Assembly: GCA_029216955.1 (NCBI GenBank)
Contig: JANAVB010004000.1
Location: forward strand, 2,191,025-2,255,024
Direction: 5' to 3'
DNA length: 64,000 nt
Origin: Iris pallida
Lineage: Eukaryota; Streptophyta; Magnoliopsida; Asparagales; Iridaceae
Position 1 is the stretch's first letter. The number at the start of each line of letters is the position of its first letter. This document shows, piece after piece, positions 20,369 to 31,769 of this stretch. The notes beneath the pieces were generated by a model. That model had not been told where the DNA came from and made no database searches. It worked only from the letters and a program-made list of their open reading frames with translations. Position numbers and translations under genes: made by a program.

Positions 20369-21163
20369 TGTTAGCTGCTGTTGCTTATGAGCAAAAGCTC
20401 AAGTCCCATTCCTCCTTTAGTACCACATCGGATTTGCGTGTGGACTTATGTGTGCTTATATTGCTTTACTCTCTTGTGCTTCTTTGAAGTCATGTGTGGG
20501 AGACCCATGGGCCACACGCGCGCGCCAACGCCGCCGCCGTCCGGCCCGGTTCGATTCGGCATGCGTAACGGGTGCGGGTACGTGCCCACATCTGCGGGTG
20601 CCGAATGCCGATTCGATTTCCTCTTCGGGTTCGGACTGAGACCCAAAATTTTTTTTGCTCTTCATTGATTTTTCTGACCGTTAATATTCATTTAATTTCC
20701 GTAACGTTTGGACTGTCCAGATTCAATGAACCACAGTTTTATGTGCTGTAAACGTTTTTGTAACGTTCATTTTTAATTGCCTTCAATCTCCATTACACCA
20801 TAACCATTGGAGAAAGCCTATATATTGAGGCCTATCTCGATACTTCCTTGGACACTGAAAATTCCTACAGAATACTCCCTATCTCTCGATCTCGAATTCT
20901 TCTCGCTCTGAAACTCTGTTGCTCTTCGTTTGTTGCTCTGGGCAGAGCTAAGTCGGTGGTTACTCTCTCTACGTCGTGTGCGGCAAGGAGATTCCGGTGG
21001 AGCGGAGATTTACCACTAGGAGCGTTCGGATACGATCTGCACATAGACCCGGACTAACTCTTAGGGCAGTGCTTCGTGCGCGACTTTTCCGGAGGCCGGT
21101 AACATTTACACTTTTATTTTGTTTGCAGATTTTTAACCGAAGAATATTGAAGAAATTCCAATA
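20369..21163 (+). repeat. Copia 1 5' LTR
   Basis: Begins TGTTAGCTGCT and ends ATTCCAATA, where the 3' copy keeps the canonical ATTCCAACA. A TATATA box lies at about 20819-20825, with a GC-rich block at 20515-20600 upstream. Confidence 0.92.
20819..20825 (+). promoter_or_regulatory. TATA box of Copia 1 LTR
   Basis: TATATAT within AAGCCTATATATTGAGG is in the expected promoter position of the LTR. The 3' LTR has CTGTATATTGAGG at the same place, a one-base change. Confidence 0.5.
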
Positions 21164-21382
21164 ATCTAATAGTTAGTTATTTTCTAAAAAATATTTCATT
21201 GCTGTTACAAATAGTTGTAGTATTTGCTTGCTGCCTACGACGTTTTAATACTTGCAAGCTGCTGTGACAAAGTATACTTGCTAAACTTTTCAATATTAAC
21301 AAACAAATTGTTTACCAAGTCTCTGTTAGCAACTGTTAACATTTTATTTGTTATCAAACTTTCGTATAAGCTAAAGCAAAAT

Positions 21383-21431
<49 letters not shown>

Positions 21432-21787
21432 ACATGTACATGCTTTGCACGTATTGTAATTAGAATATTATAAGATCAGTTGATTATTTATGTGTATATG
21501 TTTTCTTTTTACAATGCCAAGAGGTTCAAATTACAAATTTTGTTATTTTTTGAATTTTCTATTAAGAATAATAATCTTTAGAAAATGGTAAGGAAAGAAA
21601 AAATTATCATTGGAACATGAAAAGTTGAATGGAAAAAGAAAACTTGTATGTAAATTTATTGTTTTGATTCTTAAACATAAATGACATGCAAGTTGACATA
21701 AAACATCTTATTTATAAAATATTTAAGGGTTTTTTAGGAATTCAAAAGTTTCACCACCAAGTTTTTATATTATATAGTAGAAAAATA

Positions 21788-21826
<39 letters not shown>

Positions 21827-22912
21827 ACAAAATCCTTATTGTTCACATTAGGTATAGGCTAAAGAAAACCATTCTGTTAACAAATTTTATATTGTTCAGA
21901 GCCATAAAATTTCTATATGCTAAGAATTTTTTTTTTTTTAACCTTTTCGGTGTACTGACTACAAAATTATAACATAAATTGTTAACAATTTTATATTGTG
22001 CTGTTAACATTTAAGTCTTTACCAAACTTGTTAAAAAATGTTTTTCTATTCTATTAACAAGATTAGTCTATTTTTTTGCAATAAGTGGATTAATATTTTG
22101 TTAGCAATAATTTTTTTTATTCAACAACAAGAAAATTTTTGTTTTTGTGTTACGACTATTTGTTGTTACCATTATTCTTAGAAAAGCAAAACTGTTACTG
22201 TTTTTTTTATTCAACTCACATTACATCTTCTGTTAGTGTATCTTAGCAATACATATTGTAAATCACACTTAGCTTTTAAGCATTCCATTGGATAAATTGC
22301 TAGTCTAATATTTGCTAGTCTAATAGTTTATATACTAGTTGTGAACTCAGATTTCATAAGACTGTCATCAATAGGAATTGTCTAATTTTTGTCACACTAG
22401 TAACAAATTGTCATTATTGGCTAAATTGACACCTTAGACAAATATTATTGTGTTAGTATTTTGTCAATACTAGTTGAGTATTTTCTTTTACTCAATATTT
22501 CAACTTAGGCTAAATCAAACAATTAATTGATTTTGTAAAATTTTTTAATTTTAAAGTTTTAAAGTAGAGATTTGTTTGGGAATAAGTCGAAAGGGCCCTT
22601 CTGTCAACAAGACGAAAAATCGTCTAAGCCACCGGTACTTAAGTGTTCATAGTGAACCTCCGCTTGCTGGGATCCGGCTCCTACAGCTAACACAACCTTA
22701 TCAAAACTTGAAAAACTAAAACTTTAAAGGTAAATTACTAAAATCATTTGGATTGTTAATTTTTAACTTAACCATCTTTATTGAGTAAATAAATTCCTGC
22801 AGTTTTTTGGAATCATATTCTCAAATTCTAAATAGGCAGAGAAAAAAACAGATTAGGTTAAAGTCCATAGGTAGATCTGATTCCAAAACTAAGATAAACC
22901 CTATAGAAATCC
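21164..22912 (+). other. Copia 1 leader and gag region, no gene visible
   Basis: Very AT-rich, with TA microsatellites at about 21388-21428 and 21786-21822. The words GTTAACA, TTGTTAACA and related forms recur (21290-22240), suggesting an old degenerate repeat. No Gag capsid or CCHC knuckle can be read on the plus strand. Gag has been deleted or has decayed beyond recognition. Confidence 0.55.
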
Positions 22913-25900
22913 ATGGCAAATTCAAGCCTAATCTCCAAGGAAACCTCCTTCAAAGGGAAAGGCTCAAACAAGCTAGAGGCTAACATGATTCTGAATGAGT
23001 CTTCTAGCTCCTTCAGATCTGTAAGCCATCAACCTACAATAAACATTTCTTATCATTCTGATGATTGGTGGTTGGATTCTGGAGCAAATGTTCATGTCTC
23101 CTTTGATCGCTCCTGTTTTTCAAACTATCAAGAATCGGGTGAAGGAGGTGTGACCCTAGGTGATGGCTCAACGACACAGACTGTAGGAAGAGGAAGAATA
23201 GACCTGAAGATGACATCAAAAAAATTCTCTCTCTCTATGATGTGCTTCGTGTGCCGTCGGTTAGGAGAAATCTTGTTAGTGGATCTCTACTTGTAGCCTC
23301 AGGATACAAAATTGTAATGGAGGTCAATAAAGTAGTTTTTTTCTAAGAATGAACTTTTTGTGGGGAAAGGATTTGTTAAAGATGGACTCTTTATTTTGAG
23401 CACTATGAATAAATTTTCAAATCCTTCTTTTATTGCAAATGTTGAATCATCAAATGTTTGGCATGGCAGATTAGCTCATGTAAATTTAAGATCTATTAAA
23501 AGAATGATGAACTTAGATCTTATTCCTAAGACTCCTATAGATGATAAACACAAATGTGAGATCTGTGTTCAAGCCAAACACACTAGACTACCTTTCAAAT
23601 CTATCCATAGGATTCTGAACTCCTAGAACTTATTCATAGTGACGTTTGTGATTCCAATAGGGTTTTGACCCGAGACGGTAGGAAATACTTTATCACTTTT
23701 ATAGATGATCATTCAAAGTATTGTTACACCTACCTTCTTAAAACCAAAGATGAAGTTCTAGACAGATTTAAGGTCTATAAGTCTAAAGCTGAGAACCAGT
23801 TAGATAGAAAGATTAAGAACCTTAGATTATACCGTGGTGGAGAGTCTACCTCAAATGAAATGACTAACTTCTGTGAAGAACATGGAATTATTCAGAGGTA
23901 AATGCTCCTTATTCACCGCAGTCCAATGGAGTTGCTGAAAGAAAGAATCACACTCTGTTAGACATGGTAAATGCCATACTTCTCAGCTCAGGTGTCCCTG
24001 ATAATCTTTGGGGAGAAGCCCTTTTGTCAGCCTGTTATATTCTTAATAGGATACCCAGTAAGACTAGTGATAAGACACCATATGAGTTATGGAAAGGTCG
24101 AAGCCCTAGGATTAATTATCTCAAAGTTTGGGGATGTTTAGCTAAGGTAGGAATTTCTGAACCCAAAAGGAGGAAGATTGGACGTAAGACTGTAGAGTTG
24201 TGTTCATAGGATATGCCCTAGATAGTAATGCCAATGATTTCTTGTAACCCATTCTGAAGTAAATGAAATATCTAATAACACAATTATAGAAGCTAGAGGC
24301 AGTTTACTTTGAGAATATATTTCCTTCAAGGATAGAACTTCTTTATCTTCCTCCAACCCTTCTCTTACTCCATCTACTAGTTCTCATGATCAAATATCCA
24401 TTTCTCAATATGAACAAGTCATAGAACCTAGAAGGAGTAAAAGAGAAATGATTGAAAAGAATTTAGGAGAAGGATTCTTCACATTTTTTATAGAGGGTGA
24501 TCCCTCAACCTATGAAGAAGCCATATCCTCTCCTGATGTCCCTTTCTGGAAAGAAACTATTAGCAATGAGTACAACTCCATTATGGAGAATAATACTTGG
24601 TTTTTAGCATAGCTACCTTTAAGTAGTAAACCCATAGGTTGTAAGTAGATCTTCAAAAGAAACTTAGAGTTAATGGTACTATAGAGAAATACAAGGCTAG
24701 ATTATAGCCAAAGGTTTCACCCAGAAGAAAGGATTAGATTATTTTGATACCTACTCACCTGTAGCTAGAATCACTTCTATTAGAACTCTTCTAGCCTTAG
24801 CTTCCATTCATGATATGCTGATCCATCAAATGGATGTAAAGACATCATTTCTAAATGAAGATTTAGAAGAAGAAATATATATGGAGCAACCTGAAGGTTT
24901 TATTGCTAAAGGTCAAGAAAACAAGGTTTGTAGATTAGTAAAATCTCTTTATGGCCTAAAACAAGCTCCCAAGCAATGGTACAACAAATTTGACAAAGTC
25001 ATTATAGAATTTGGTTTTGTGCCAAATGAATATGACAAATGTCTGTATTCTAAAAATACAAATGAAAGTTGTGTCATCTTATGCTTGTATGTTGATAATA
25101 TCCTTATTCTAGGATCTTCACTGGAACTGATAAATAACACTAAGAATTATCTATCTAATCAGTTTGATATGAAAGACCTAGGTGAAGCTAGCTTGATCCT
25201 ATGAATACAAGTGTCCAAATGCAAAGAGGGCTATACTTTATCCCTAGCACATTCAATTGAGAAAATGCTAAGGAAGTTTGATTATTTTGACAAAAACCCT
25301 GCCCTCACTCCTTATGACAGTAATGTTGTTCTCAAGAAGCATGAAGGATCTCCTATAGAACAACATAGATATTCACAGATGATAGGGTCCCTTATGTACA
25401 TAACAAATAGGACCAGACCTGACATTACATTTGTCATTGGGAGACTAAGTAGATATACTAGTAACCCAAACCAATCACATTGGACTGCATTAGACAGAGT
25501 ATTTAGATATCTTAAGGATACTATAGATTATAAATTTTATTATACTAAACATCCTGATATCATAGAAGGTTACTTAGATGCAAATTAGGTAATTGATTCA
25601 CATGATGTGAAATCCACAACTGGATATATTTTTACCCTAGCAGGAGCTGCGATCTCCTGGGGATCATGTAAACAGAATATCATTGCCAGAAGTACAATGG
25701 AATCTGAGATGATAGCTTTAGACACTACCTGCACAGAAGCCGAATGGCTTAGAAATTTTATTATGCATATACCTGTTTTTGTTCATCTTGTTCCTGCTAT
25801 TTCTATAAACTGTGATAATAAATCTGTTATAGAACTACTAAAGCATGATTCTGTGAATGCTAATATGAACATGCACTACAGCTCTGCTTCAAGTCAATAA

Positions 25901-26032
25901 AGAGCCTATTGGACAAATATGTGGTTCTTGACTATATAAAGTCAGAAAAGAACCTTGCAGACCACTTGACGAAGGGTCTGTCTAGAATATTGATCCTAGA
26001 ATCATCGAGGGTGATGGGGTTAAGCCCATAGT
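22913..26032 (+). pseudogene. pol: Copia 1 pol (PR-INT-RT-RNase H), broken
   Basis: Segments in order: protease with WLDSGANVHVSFD (active site at 23075-23083); GAG-pre-integrase with WHGRLAHVN and CEICVQAKH (23459-23590); integrase core with FITFIDDHSKYCYTYLLKTK and SNGVAERKNHTLLD (23690-23960); RT with QMDVKTSFLNEDLEEEIYME and SLYGLKQAPKQWYNKF (24827-24995), whose catalytic YVDD reads YVDN; and RNase H with [20 protein letters not shown] (25611-25670) ending NLADHLTKGLS at about 25985. In-frame stops and frameshifts occur at about 23296, 23626, 23901, 24209, 24612, 25204 and 25588. The usual products are processed by the element's protease and act in cytoplasmic particles. This copy cannot make them. 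Confidence 0.9.
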
Positions 26033-26648
26033 TTAGTCACCAGTAGTGGCAACCCAATAAAGTTTGACTGGAGATCCCAAGAAGCCGGTTCAATGGGTAG
26101 AAACAAGCTGGACTAGGTGACTATTATGGAACACTAACCTTGAGATTAAATTCTCTTAAAATAAAGCCCAAGAGGCTGTACATGTGTACATTGATATCCC
26201 ATCCCTATGGTGACAATGTTCCTTGTGTGATATGGATAGGGCGAGTTTAAACTCTTAATAAGTCCAAGCATGATATGCATGATTGATTCCTATTACCAAC
26301 CCTCGAGGACTTACCTATATGAGAGGTCGTGAAGGCCGCGACTATAGGACAGAGCAATCCTAGACAACTCTCATGAATGTGTAAAAGTGCACATGGCCAT
26401 CAAACAACGCCACCCGATAGACCCAAGTACCTCTAGCGTACTATGTGTGCTATTCTCCGAGTCTGATTCAAGAAGACTGATTCAAGGCATAGTCCATCAA
26501 GCTCTTCTTCAGACAAAGACAATAGTCACTACGTGAGATTCAATGTTGTAGTCCATCTCATTTATGCATAGTATACAACTGCCCAGAAATTCTCTTATTC
26601 CTTCCTTTATTTTTTTTTCCTTCATTACTTTGGAACTTGATCTTTTTT

Positions 26649-26668
26649 GGGGGGGGGGGGGGGGGGGG
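26649..26668 (+). other. 20-G tract as polypurine tract of Copia 1
   Basis: An unbroken run of 20 G precedes AT and the TG of the 3' LTR. It occupies the polypurine-tract position, where plus-strand DNA synthesis is primed. Homopolymer length may be inexact in the assembly. Confidence 0.75.
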
Positions 26669-26670
26669 AT

Positions 26671-27462
26671 TGTTAGCTGCTTTTGCTTTTGAGCAAAATC
26701 TCAAGTCCCATTCCTCCTTTAGTCCCACATTGGATTTGCATATGGACTTATGTGTGCTTACATTGCTTTACTCTCTTGTGCTTCTTGAAGTCATGTGTGG
26801 GAGACCCATGGGCCACATGCGCGCGCCGCCGTCGCCCCCGGCCCGGTTCGATTCGGCGCGCGTAACGGGTGCGGGTACGTGCCTACATCTGCGGGCGCCG
26901 AATGCCGATTCGATTTCCTCTTCGAGTTCGGACTGAGACCCAAAATTTTTTTTGCTCTTCATTGATTTTCTGACCGTTACTATTCATTTAATTTTCGTAA
27001 CGTTTGGACTGTCCCGGTTCAATGAACCACATGTTTTATGTGCTGTAAACATTTTTGTAACGTTCATTTTTAATTGCCTTCAATCTCCATTACACCATAA
27101 CTGTTGGAGAAAGCCTGTATATTGAGGCATATCCCAATACTTCCTTGGACACTGAAAATTCCTACAGAATACTCCCTTTCTCTCGATTTCGAATTCTTCT
27201 CGCTCCGAAACTCTGTTGCTCTTCGTTTGTTGCTCTGGACAGAGCTAAGTCGGTGGTCACTCGCTCTACGTCGTGTGCGGCAAGGAGATTCCGGTGGAGC
27301 AGGAATTTGTCACTAAGAGCGTTCGGAAACGGTCTGCACATAGACCCGGACTAACTCTTAGGGCAGTGCTTCGTGCGCGACTTCCCTGGAGGCCGGTAAC
27401 ATTTACATACTTTTATTTTGTTTGCAGATTTTTAACCGAAGAATATTGAAGAAATTCCAACA
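26671..27462 (+). repeat. Copia 1 3' LTR
   Basis: Begins TGTTAGCTGCT and ends ATTCCAACA, followed by TATTT. It is closely similar to the 5' LTR, differing by scattered substitutions and short indels. Confidence 0.93.
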
Positions 27463-27638
27463 TATTTCAGCATATTCGGGTAGTAACTAGTATTGGGGTT
27501 AGTCCATTAATGACCATTCACACTATTCTATTTAGGATCAAACCCCGTATGTGTATTTCAATATTTGGTTCATCATTTACTCAGTTGTAAACGTATGGTG
27601 TGTTAGTCCAAGTGGTAAGTGTGGTGAGGGTTTTAGAG

Positions 27639-27756
27639 TAGGGGTGAGCATTATTCGGTTTTGAACCGAAAACCGAACCGAATAAGAGATTCGGGTCGGT
27701 TTTTAAAAAAATTGGTTCGGTTTCGGTTTTTGGTTTCGGTTTCGGTTTTATATATA

Positions 27757-27806
<50 letters not shown>

Positions 27807-28050
27807 TAGGTATATACTATAGGTATATAATAAATATATCTAGGTTATTTAGTTATTATATATATAACAAAAAAAACACAAAAAACCCAAAAATCGAATA
27901 AACCGAAAATCGAACCGATTTAATTCGGTTCGGTTCGGTTCGGTTATTGACCAATTCGGTTCGGTTCGGTTTTGCTTATTCGGTTTCGGTGCAATTCGAT
28001 TTTCGGTTATTCGGTTCGGTTGGAACCGAATAAACCGAATACTCACCCTA
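27639..28050. mobile_element. hAT-like MITE
   Basis: A 412-bp element with perfect 8-bp duplications TTTTAGAG (27631-27638 and 28051-28058). Ends are TAGGGGTGAGCATTATTCGG and the complement of the right end, TAGGGTGAGTATTCGG. The interior is mostly GGTTCGGTTTCGG on the left and CCGAA-type repeats on the right, with a TA microsatellite between (about 27766-27800). The halves form a long imperfect inverted repeat. 8-bp duplications are typical of hAT elements. There is no transposase. Confidence 0.9.
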
Positions 28051-28058
28051 TTTTAGAG

Positions 28059-28441
28059 ATGAACAAGGATCAAAATCCGTAATCAACGATTGTTTTTATC
28101 ACCATTTCTTAGAATTATGCCTTTGGAGCTAGGTCCCGAATGTTCGACACTTGGAATACAGAGAAGACAAACCCTAGAAGTCCAGCTTCGCGGTTCACGC
28201 AAGCTTGTAAAACAAGCATGCTTAGTCCTGCTTCGTACGGTTAGCATCAGCCCCACTTCAAAAAGGGTTAGCATCACAACACGTCCCGCTATACGACAGC
28301 TCCGCATCGAGGTAGTTTCGCTAAAGGCATAGCTCCGTTGCATGACTCTGCGCGCGGCTATCTAGCACCGTACGACACAACGTCGTCGCACAGATGCAGT
28401 TACAGATTGTTTGACCTATTCCCACTCTGCTGACTAGAGAT
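28059..28441. other. Unassigned DNA between two MITE-like elements
   Basis: This segment has a more balanced base composition than its neighbours and no convincing coding frame. A short phrase, GGGTTAGCATCA with its near copy CGGTTAGCATCA, repeats at about 28240-28275. I recognise no gene or transposon. Confidence 0.35.
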
Positions 28442-28669
28442 TTAGAGTGCGATTGGTACTCGGTATTTTTTTTTATTTCCGAAAAAATTTAAGATGAAAA
28501 TCTATTATCACATTTGTTTGGCTTATAAAAAATTTATTTTCGGGAATTATAAATACCCGGGTAAATAGTTTACCCACAAAACATGAAAATTCTATTCCTT
28601 GAGAATAGGTGGATATTTTTTTTTGTCCGGGCAAAAAATATTGTCTAATTTTTTCCTTCTTTTTTGATC

Positions 28670-29740
28670 AATTTTGATTAGTTTTGAACATTTTTCTTTT
28701 TTTTTGTCGTTTTTATCGCTTTTTTTGTCGTTTTTATCAAAATTTTTGTCGTTTTAAGCGAATTTTGTAGTTTTTACCCTTTTTTGTCTTTTTGGTCACT
28801 TTTTGATTATTTTTGTCGTTTTTATCGTTTTTTGTCATTTTTTGTCCTTTTTAACATTTTTTTGTCGTTTTAAGCGATTTTTTGGTTTTTACCCAATTTT
28901 GTTTTTTGTCACTTTTTGATAATTTTTGTCGTTTTAACCCAATTTTGTCCTTTTTGTTGCTTTTTTGTCGTTTTAAGTGATTTTTTGTCGTTTTTGTAGC
29001 TTTTTTGTTGTTTTACCGATTTTAGTCATTTTGTCGCTTTTTGGTCATTTTTACTGATTTTATGACATTTTTTGTCATTTTTGTCGTTTTTGTCGTTTTA
29101 TCGATTTTTTGTCGTTTTACCGGTTTTTGGTTATTTTTTTTCGTTTTAACCGATTTTGTCCTTTTTTGTCGATTATTTTTCGTTTTTGTCGTTTTTTGGT
29201 TATTTTTATCGTTTTAACCCCGATGATTTTTGTTTTTGNNNNNNNNNNNNNTTTGTCATTTGTCGTTTTTGTGCTTTATCGATTTTTGTCGTTTACGGTT
29301 TTGGTTATTTTTTTTCGTTTTAAACCGATTTTGTCCTTTTTGTCGATTATTTTCGTTTTGTCGTTTTTTGGTTATTTTTATCGTTTTAACCGATTTTTTG
29401 TTGTTTTAACCTTTTTTGTCGTTTTTAACAATTTTTAGTCATTTTTTGTCGTTTAAACCGATTTTTTGTGTGTTTTTGTCGTTTTTGCCGCATTTTTATT
29501 TTTTGTCATTTTACCGATTTTATGTCATTTTTGGCGTTTTTACCCTTTTTTTGTTATTTTTTGTCGTTTATACATTTTTTCCGCTTTTTGGTCATTTTTG
29601 GCGTTTTAACCGATTTTATGTCGTTTTTACGTTTTTGTCGTTTTTTTTATTTTGTCGTTTTTACCATTTTTTTTTTTTACCGATTTTTGTCGTTTTTACT
29701 GGTTTTTTTATATTTGTTCATTTTTTTTCGTTATTATTAT
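28670..29740. repeat. TTTTTGTCG-type degenerate minisatellite
   Basis: Dozens of variants of TTTTTGTCGTTTTTATCG / TTTTAACCGATTTT follow one another over about 1.07 kb, with almost no purine runs on this strand. Longer blocks recur within it, for example around 29100-29230 and 29280-29400. Long phenylalanine-rich frames through it result from its composition. Confidence 0.85.
29239..29251. other. Assembly gap (13 N)
   Basis: Thirteen undetermined bases lie inside the minisatellite, so the repeat length in the genome is uncertain. Confidence 0.98.
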
Positions 29741-29890
29741 TTTTATTTTTTTCCCGGGAATGTTTATATTGTCACCAAAATGGGAATGTAATTTTTCAGG
29801 GAATTTAATTCCTTGGAATTTGATTCCCGGGAATATAGAATTTTCGGCTATATAGTATTCCGCATACCAAACGTCCCCTTAGGGTATAAC

Positions 29891-30697
29891 TGATGGAAAA
29901 GAAGCGCGGAAACCTTTCCCCAAATCGGAGAGTACCTGCGAGAGGACCGAGCAATACAACGCACGAACCCAAAAACAACCACACAAAACAATCCACGCAG
30001 ACACAGAATTTTTTACGTGGAAAACCCTTGCGGGAAAAACAACGGGACGATCAGAGTCCAACCCTGAGAAGCCTCCACTAATGGAATAGAAGAATTACAC
30101 CCTCTACAAACTCCTCCCGATCCAAATCGGATCCTCACAACACTTGAAAGCAAGAGCAATGATTACAAGGCTACGAAGAACAAGAACGACGAGTAGAGAT
30201 TACCCGAATCCGATTCTCCTTCGAAAAACACCTTCGATCCTCCGTCTTCTCTCCCAAAGTTGTAATGGCACTCTTGCCTCTTTCCTCTCTCTTGTCGATT
30301 GTGTGCTACAATTGTGTTACCTATGATTAGGGTTTGGAAATCCCAACTTAACTCCCTAATCCCGCAACAAACCTGGACCGTTTGATTAGATCCAATGGTG
30401 AAAATTCACCCCAGATTCCGCTCAGCCCCGACGACACAGAGTTCGGCCAAAACTCTGTGTCGGGCAACCAGAACAAACCAGCAACATTCTGGAACAGCCA
30501 GACCGAGTTCGGCCAGAACTCGACCTGGGACCGAGTTCGGCCAGAACTCGGTGGCTCCAGTCCAGAACCCCCCTCTTGCTAGCAGCAGCAACAACAACTT
30601 CTCGTTGCCTACTTTCCGAGCTTCTTCGACATCGAACGACGCTCGTCGCACTCCGGGATCTTCTCCACATAGGTTGGGAACCCCACCCACTCCAACA
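29891..30697 (-). repeat. Copia D 3' LTR
   Basis: On the minus strand it runs from TGTTGGAGTGGGTGG to CTTTTCCATCA (807 bp) and pairs with 46814-47622. It contains palindromic GAGTTCGGCC...-type repeats at about 30433-30561. Confidence 0.93.
30433..30551. repeat. Palindromic repeats in Copia D 3' LTR
   Basis: An inverted repeat with 11-bp arms (GACACAGAGTT) lies at 30433-30461. Two further CCGAGTTCGGCCAGAACTCG-type copies lie at about 30503-30551. The partner LTR has the corresponding set at 47357-47476, with 13-bp arms (47357-47387). The core resembles the palindromes at 58-108. Confidence 0.8.
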
Positions 30698-30711
30698 AAT
30701 CTCCCTCTTCA
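30698..30711 (-). other. Polypurine tract of Copia D
   Basis: Minus strand reads TGAAGAGGGAGATT directly before the 3' LTR start TGTTGG. Confidence 0.75.
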
Positions 30712-30731
30712 CAACTATGGGGAGGATATCG

Positions 30732-31769
30732 TCATCCCGACGATCGCCTGCAGTACTCAAACTTTCTCCTTGGTAGAATCTTCGTGAACATATCAGCACC
30801 GTTGTCATCTGTATGAACCTTCTCAAGCTCCGCGTCCTTCTTCTCAACCACATCCTGATATCCAATGATACCGAGTCTCGATGTGTTTGGACCGGCTATG
30901 AAACGTCTGATTCTTCACAAGGTGAATAGCACTCTGACTGTCGCAAAGCAAAGTATACTGCTCTTGCTTCAGTCCCATTTCCTGCAGCAGCTTCTTCATC
31001 CACAACAACTCCTTGCAAGCCTCCGTCGCCGCAATGTACTCTGCCTCTGTCGTCGACAAGGTAACACACTTCTGCAACCGCGACTGCCACGACACGCTCC
31101 TCCCGCAAACATCATCATGTAGCCTGAAGTCGATCGCCACGTGTCTACATCTCCAGCCATATCAGCGTCGGTATACCCAACCAGCTTCGGCTCGTCACCA
31201 CCAAAGGAAAGTCTCCAACCAGCAGTGCCCTGAAGATATCGTAGAATCCACTTGACCACTCTCCAATGTACCCTACCAGGATTTGAAAGATACCTGCTAA
31301 CCGTACCAACTGCATGAGCAATATCTGGCCTCGTACACACCATGACATACATTAGACTTCCCACAGCTGAGGCATATGGAACCCGCTCCATATCTTCCTT
31401 TTCGTCCTCGGTAGATGGACACTGCTCCTCAGTGAGCTTAAAGTGAGCCGCAAGGGGATAACTCACTTTCTTGGACCCGTCCATCCCGAAACACTGAAGT
31501 ACCCGGTGAATGTACTTCTTTTGGGACAAATGTAGCAACTTGGACACTCTCTCTCGGCTGATCTCCATCCCAAGAATAGTCTTTGCTGCGCCCAAATCCT
31601 TCATAGAAGGCCGCGCCCAGTTGGCGCTTCAGCTCCGCTATCCTAGTGGCATTCCAACCCACTAATAGCATATCATCAACATATAGCAATAAAATAATGA
31701 AATCATCCTCGGCAAAATACCTCACAAATGCACAATGGTCCGACGTCGTCCGTGCATAACCATGCTCCC
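30732..31769 (-). pseudogene. pol: Copia D pol, C-terminal part (RT end and RNase H)
   Basis: Downstream half of the reverse transcriptase and the RNase H, read on the minus strand. It starts with HGYARTTSDHCAFVRYF next to Gypsy B, then the intact catalytic LLYVDDMLLVG (about 31674-31683). After a frameshift near 31600 come MKDLGAAKTILGMEI and the conserved CTRPDIAHAVGTVSRYLSNP. RNase H includes VTLSTTEAEYIAATEA, broken by indels near 31090-31110 and 30860. It ends FTKILPRRKFEY and a stop at 30732-30734. The N-terminal part continues at 43495 on the far side of Gypsy B. Confidence 0.9.

Larger units (their letters stand above)
20369..27462 (+). mobile_element. Ty1/Copia element 1, complete but decayed
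   Basis: Full-length element with a perfect 5-bp duplication TATTT (20364-20368 and 27463-27467). LTRs are 20369-21163 (795 bp) and 26671-27462 (792 bp). Gene order PR-INT-RT-RNase H identifies Ty1/Copia. The 1.75 kb between the 5' LTR and the protease has no recognisable gag, and no clear primer site follows the 5' LTR. Pol has many stops. Confidence 0.92.
28445..29878. mobile_element. Harbinger-like TIR element enlarged by minisatellite
   Basis: Flanked by TTA at 28442-28444 and 29879-29881. The left end GAGTGCGATTGGTACTCGG and the complement of the right end, GGGGACGTTTGGTATGCGG, align as imperfect inverted repeats (about 13 of 19). Subterminal CCCGGG-containing segments (28555-28560 and about 29752-29757) are also inverted relatives. 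The centre (28670-29740) is a T-rich minisatellite. TTA duplication plus a TTTGGT terminus suggests a PIF/Harbinger-type MITE. The divergence of the ends makes this less certain than the 5037-5458 element. Confidence 0.65.

Noticed and set aside
20369..27462. Endogenous pararetrovirus as an alternative for the RT-bearing regions
   Set aside because: LTRs, TSDs and Copia gene order with integrase before RT rule it out here; no movement-protein-like region was seen in any element.
29109..29808. Phenylalanine-rich ORFs of 100-130 codons
   Set aside because: They come from the T-rich minisatellite composition and cross the N gap; no start context or domain.
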